Shown: positions 60,306-64,000 of the stretch, piece by piece | Layout: the number at the start of each line of letters is the position of its first letter | Numbering within the stretch: position 1 is the first letter of the stretch | Origin: Epiperipatus broadwayi | Taxonomy: Eukaryota; Onychophora; Udeonychophora; Euonychophora; Peripatidae | Reading direction: 5' to 3' | Assembly (NCBI GenBank): GCA_028023455.1 | Contig: JAQFVV010012420.1 | Location: forward strand, 9,195,194-9,259,193 | DNA length: 64,000 bases | The notes under the pieces: model-generated | Databases searched by the model: none | Told to the model about the DNA's origin: nothing | The model's input: only the letters and a program-made list of their open reading frames with translations | Translations under genes and position numbers: made by a program

Positions 60306-63215
60306 GATCATCATACATATCATTGATTCACTTCAGGATGGTCTCTCCAAGTTTAATACAATTTCTATCATCTCTAGCCTCTAATCTACACATCACACGA
60401 ACAATTCTTATTTCAACCATCCATCTTGCATAAGTCTCTTTTTAGGTCTTTTACAATCTCTTGGGATCCAATTTAAGATTATTACTTTCTTTAACAATAT
60501 GTTCAGTCCAACTCCACTTCAGACTCTTAAATGGTGAAAATGTGATGTTTAGTGGTTCTTTCAATGATGTTAGTAATGTCTGTTTATTCTCTTGCCCATG
60601 AATTTCTTTTTTGCTTCCTTCTTGTTATCTCCTAACATATATATCTCCATATTTAGTTGAGTGGTCTAAAGATTCTGTATTGCACTTCTGTTAAGTGTTC
60701 AAGTCTCAGATCCATAAATAAGAACTGGTAAAACACCATTTATTAAAACCTTCCTTTTCAACTACAATTAAGGTCATCCATTATGTTTCCATCTATATTA
60801 AAAATCTAACCAAGATATTTATAGTTGCTAACTTCTACTTCAACATTATTAAGTTTATTTTCTTCTTTTGACAAAATCCATTGAACATTAATTGTCAGAA
60901 TTTATCTTTAGTCCTACTTTCTTACTTTCATCTGATAACTCTTCCAACATTTTCAAAATCTCTAAAGCATTATTTACAAAAACAATCATATCATTTGCAA
61001 AATATAGATGACTTAAATAATCTATATCTATTAAATCCCATAGCTTCTCATTTTAATCCACAAAATACTTGTTGTAAAACTGTGGTAAAAACGTTTGGAG
61101 ATATGAAGTCACTCTGTTATATATCCTTCTCAATGTTAATCTTCTTAGTATCACTATGAAATTTAATCATTGCTGTCATATTCTGATAAATATTCTTCAG
61201 GACATAATAATATTCTGAGTCAATATCTTGATGATCCAATGCTTTAATCACTATAGTAATGCTTATAGAATCAAATGCCTTTTCATAATCTACAAATACA
61301 AAGCATAATGGCAATTCACAATCCGTGGTCTTTTCTATAATTTTTCTCAATATTTGGATATATTAATCTGTGCCAAAACCACTTCTGAATTTATCTTGTA
61401 ATTTTGGTTCATTACAATCCAAAGTTCACTGTAAACAAATTGTAATTATATTGGCAAAAATATTGTATAGAAATGATAAAAAACTAATATGTCTCTAATT
61501 TCTAATATCTTCTTTATCACTTTTTATAAATATCAGTATTACTACTATCATTTAGATATTTGATATATAACTTTGCCAACAATTTTTTTTATTTCTTCAT
61601 CTACTTCTTTTAAAATATCAATTATTATTCCATCATTACCGGTAGCTTTCCCAATTGTATGTCTCACTTTTTCATTTTTAATGCTGGGCAATTCAGAAAA
61701 TGAAGTAATTACAGTTGAAACTTTGTTTCTTGTTCTTTATTACTATATAATTATTTATAGAACTCTTACACATATTTCCTGATGTTATCTCTCATTTTAA
61801 TAACTTCATCTTTTTTTTTTTATTGCAGAAATGAGTTTCCTATCAATTCCAAGATGTTGTTTTACACTTTAGAGACTTTTATTCTATTCCATAGCTTTCC
61901 TTGCTAATTCACAATTATATTTTCTTATATCATTATTAACTTCTTTTCATACAATTTTACAAAAATCTTGATATTCTTCTTAATGGATAATTTTTACATA
62001 TTTTCATATTCATTTTTTTCGTATATTGTCTTATTCTCAGTAGAAAATTTGTTGGTAAATTGCTGAAGTTCTAATAATGTATCTTCCTATTGATTTTATT
62101 CAAATCTGAACTATTTTCAAAATCCATTAACATTTTAAAATGATTTGCAAGTTCTAATTTAAATTCACTGAAATGTTTCTGAAGAATATCAAATGTAAAT
62201 TCTATTTTTCTTAATAATTTTAATCTTTCTACATTCCACTAGTTGATGATCACTTCCTGTGTTGAATTTATTAAGAACATTACAATTCTGAAATACAAAT
62301 TTCTATTAATCAAAATATAATCCAGTTCTGCTGTACCTTCATTTGGATGCTATCATCACCAGTTCTGTTTAATATTTTTCTCAAAGAAAGATTTCATAAT
62401 AGACAGTTTACAAGACTATGTCCTCTTTCATTTCTAACACCATAAACAAATTTACCTGCAATATTTTCATCTTTCAATTGTTTATCAATTCTCGCATTAA
62501 AGACTCCAGTGACAACTTTAAAATATTGTTTGGTCTAATCAAAAGCCTTTTGTAGATTCATATAAAAATCCTATTTCATCATAATGACAACTTGTTGGGG
62601 CATAAATTTGAATTATCTGCATTTGGTATCTTCCATAAATTTAAATGAATAATCTTGCCACTTTATCTAATACATAATCAATCTTCATTCCATTTGTGCT
62701 TCCAATATTTATGCCTTTGCAATAAAGTACAATATATCAATTATCACTTCACCATTTCTTCTAACTTTACAGAATTCAACAATATCCTATTTAATATTAG
62801 ACAGCTCTTTTTTTAATTCATACAATCTTCTGTAACTTAAAAGTAATCTGCACCTTATCATCGAACCACAGTCTAAGTACACAATCTGTTTTTGGCCCTC
62901 AACTACTGCCTGCACTTGCAATTTTACAGCCTTCTGGGGATAACGACCACAATTTACTTTTAACTATTATGATAGCCTGTCTTCAAGTAAACTCAATCAA
63001 ACAAATGAAAATGAAAACCATAGTGTTTCTTGATCTTAACCTTTAAAAAGATAAAAAACCAATAACTCAACATGCTGGCGTATGCATATTCATGAACAAC
63101 CCATTCATAATTGTAAACTATGTGAGTAATCATGTAGTAATAACAGCTGCAAAGAATGTTTGAAGTGGACATCAGGAATGTGGCCTGCTTGGTTCATTTA
63201 AAATCTGAAAGAGGA
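60306..63215 (-). pseudogene. Almost full-length but decayed RTE-type LINE, minus strand
   Basis: The reverse complement follows the 55.1-58.4 kb element from its first bases (TTGATTCCTCTT at ~63204-63215, CAAGCAGGCCACATTCCTGA) to the tail (ATGATGATC at ~60306). The open frame 61117-61350 keeps [20 protein letters not shown] (RT motif A). Endonuclease, RT and C-terminus are all represented but in many frames, with small deletions. It is a dead copy, much older than the plus-strand element 2 kb away. Confidence 0.88.
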
Positions 63216-64000
63216 ATCAAAAAATATCCTTTCATTTAACAGCAAACTCATTTTTGCAGCCATAGACAAGGATATTTAAAATTACATAAGATCAAAACAA
63301 TATTAAAAATGTTTAAAAGTATAAAATTAAAAGGTTTTATAATTTTAATAAGTTAATTAATTTACCTAAAAATACATTGCATGTTAATTTTAAACTAAGT
63401 CACTGAAATATTCAAATTAAAATTTACAAATACACTGGATTGAGGCTTAATATCAGAAACACAAAGTTTTAATTGCATACCAATCTTGTTCTAAATATAT
63501 ATAAACTGATGTAGAATAAATACATTATAACTATTATCTTTAGATTTTTTTAATATCTACTTTATTGTCCTCTCAATTTCTGTATTCTAAGCATCATTTT
63601 TTTCTTTACATTTCATTTTTCTAAAACTGATCATTACTATTTTATAGTTTAGAAAAATTTAAATTATGTATATAAATTAAAATAATTTACCATTTTATTT
63701 TTGTATTAAGTATAATTGTTTATTAATAAACTTTACTCCAAATTCATGAACCAGATTGTATTAAGTCAAAAGAAAATATGATAAAAAAAATTTCCATTAA
63801 AAAGATTTCTTTGATCTTCCAACCACCTGTATACAAAGCAGTTACTTGTTATGGGTTCTTAAAATCTATGGCCCAAAATGAAATATGAAGCCACTTTCTT
63901 AACTCATGGGTTGATTTTGGGAGGAAGCAGGGAGGAATTGGTGCTAAGAGAAATAAAAATATATAGCAAAATTGCTGACATTATGTCTCCTGCATAGTCT
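63216..64000. other. AT-rich stretch, nothing recognised
   Basis: No coding exon, including the expected HIKESHI exon 1, was seen here. Confidence 0.4.

Overview
The window is AT-rich animal DNA, about three quarters A+T by eye. It is mostly intron and intergenic sequence filled with retroelement relics. The one host gene I can name is HIKESHI (OPI10 homolog), on the minus strand. Three of its exons align end to end with the animal family: exon 2 at 51357-51486, exon 3 at 44864-44971 and the terminal exon at 19087-19403. They splice in frame to 184 codons, and only the ~10-residue first exon is missing. Introns are 6.4 and 25.5 kb. The mix of retroelements and the long introns suggest a large-genome aquatic invertebrate, perhaps a mollusc such as a cephalopod, but the sequence does not prove this.

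Layout. Positions 1-3.3 kb hold exon-like blocks on the plus strand that I cannot assign. From 7.5 to 17.6 kb lie RTE-type LINE copies; one is split by a ~4.4 kb insertion carrying a Ty3/gypsy protease fragment. From 20.7 to 23.5 kb is a decayed minus-strand Ty3/gypsy pol (reverse transcriptase, RNase H, integrase). A Penelope-like element (PLE) relic with a GIY-YIG domain lies at 25.0-25.9 kb. Further RTE copies lie at 35.3-37.8 kb (-), 55.1-58.4 kb (+, nearly intact) and 60.3-63.2 kb (-). A jockey-like LINE relic lies at 49.5-50.36 kb. An inverted pair of PLE 3' ends lies at 58.45-60.0 kb.

The most interesting content is a set of short non-coding repeats carrying hammerhead ribozyme motifs. 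The best copy (26750-26808, minus) has every invariant core nucleotide, an internal-looped stem I and the palindromic stem III typical of type I hammerheads of PLEs and animal retrozymes. Related units form a head-to-tail dimer with a 442 bp period between probable target-site duplications (45501-46433), and an older dimer with a period of about 389 bp (53.0-53.76 kb). Fold-back copies are flanked by exact 14 bp (5.3 kb) and 12 bp (50.4 kb) direct repeats. A second hammerhead family sits in a 154 bp-arm palindrome at 33.4-33.7 kb. I read these as a non-autonomous retrozyme-like family, perhaps mobilised by the PLEs in the same window. That link is inference.

No tRNA, rRNA or CRISPR array was recognised. 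Many long stretches are AT-rich sequence with no recognisable content and are marked as such.
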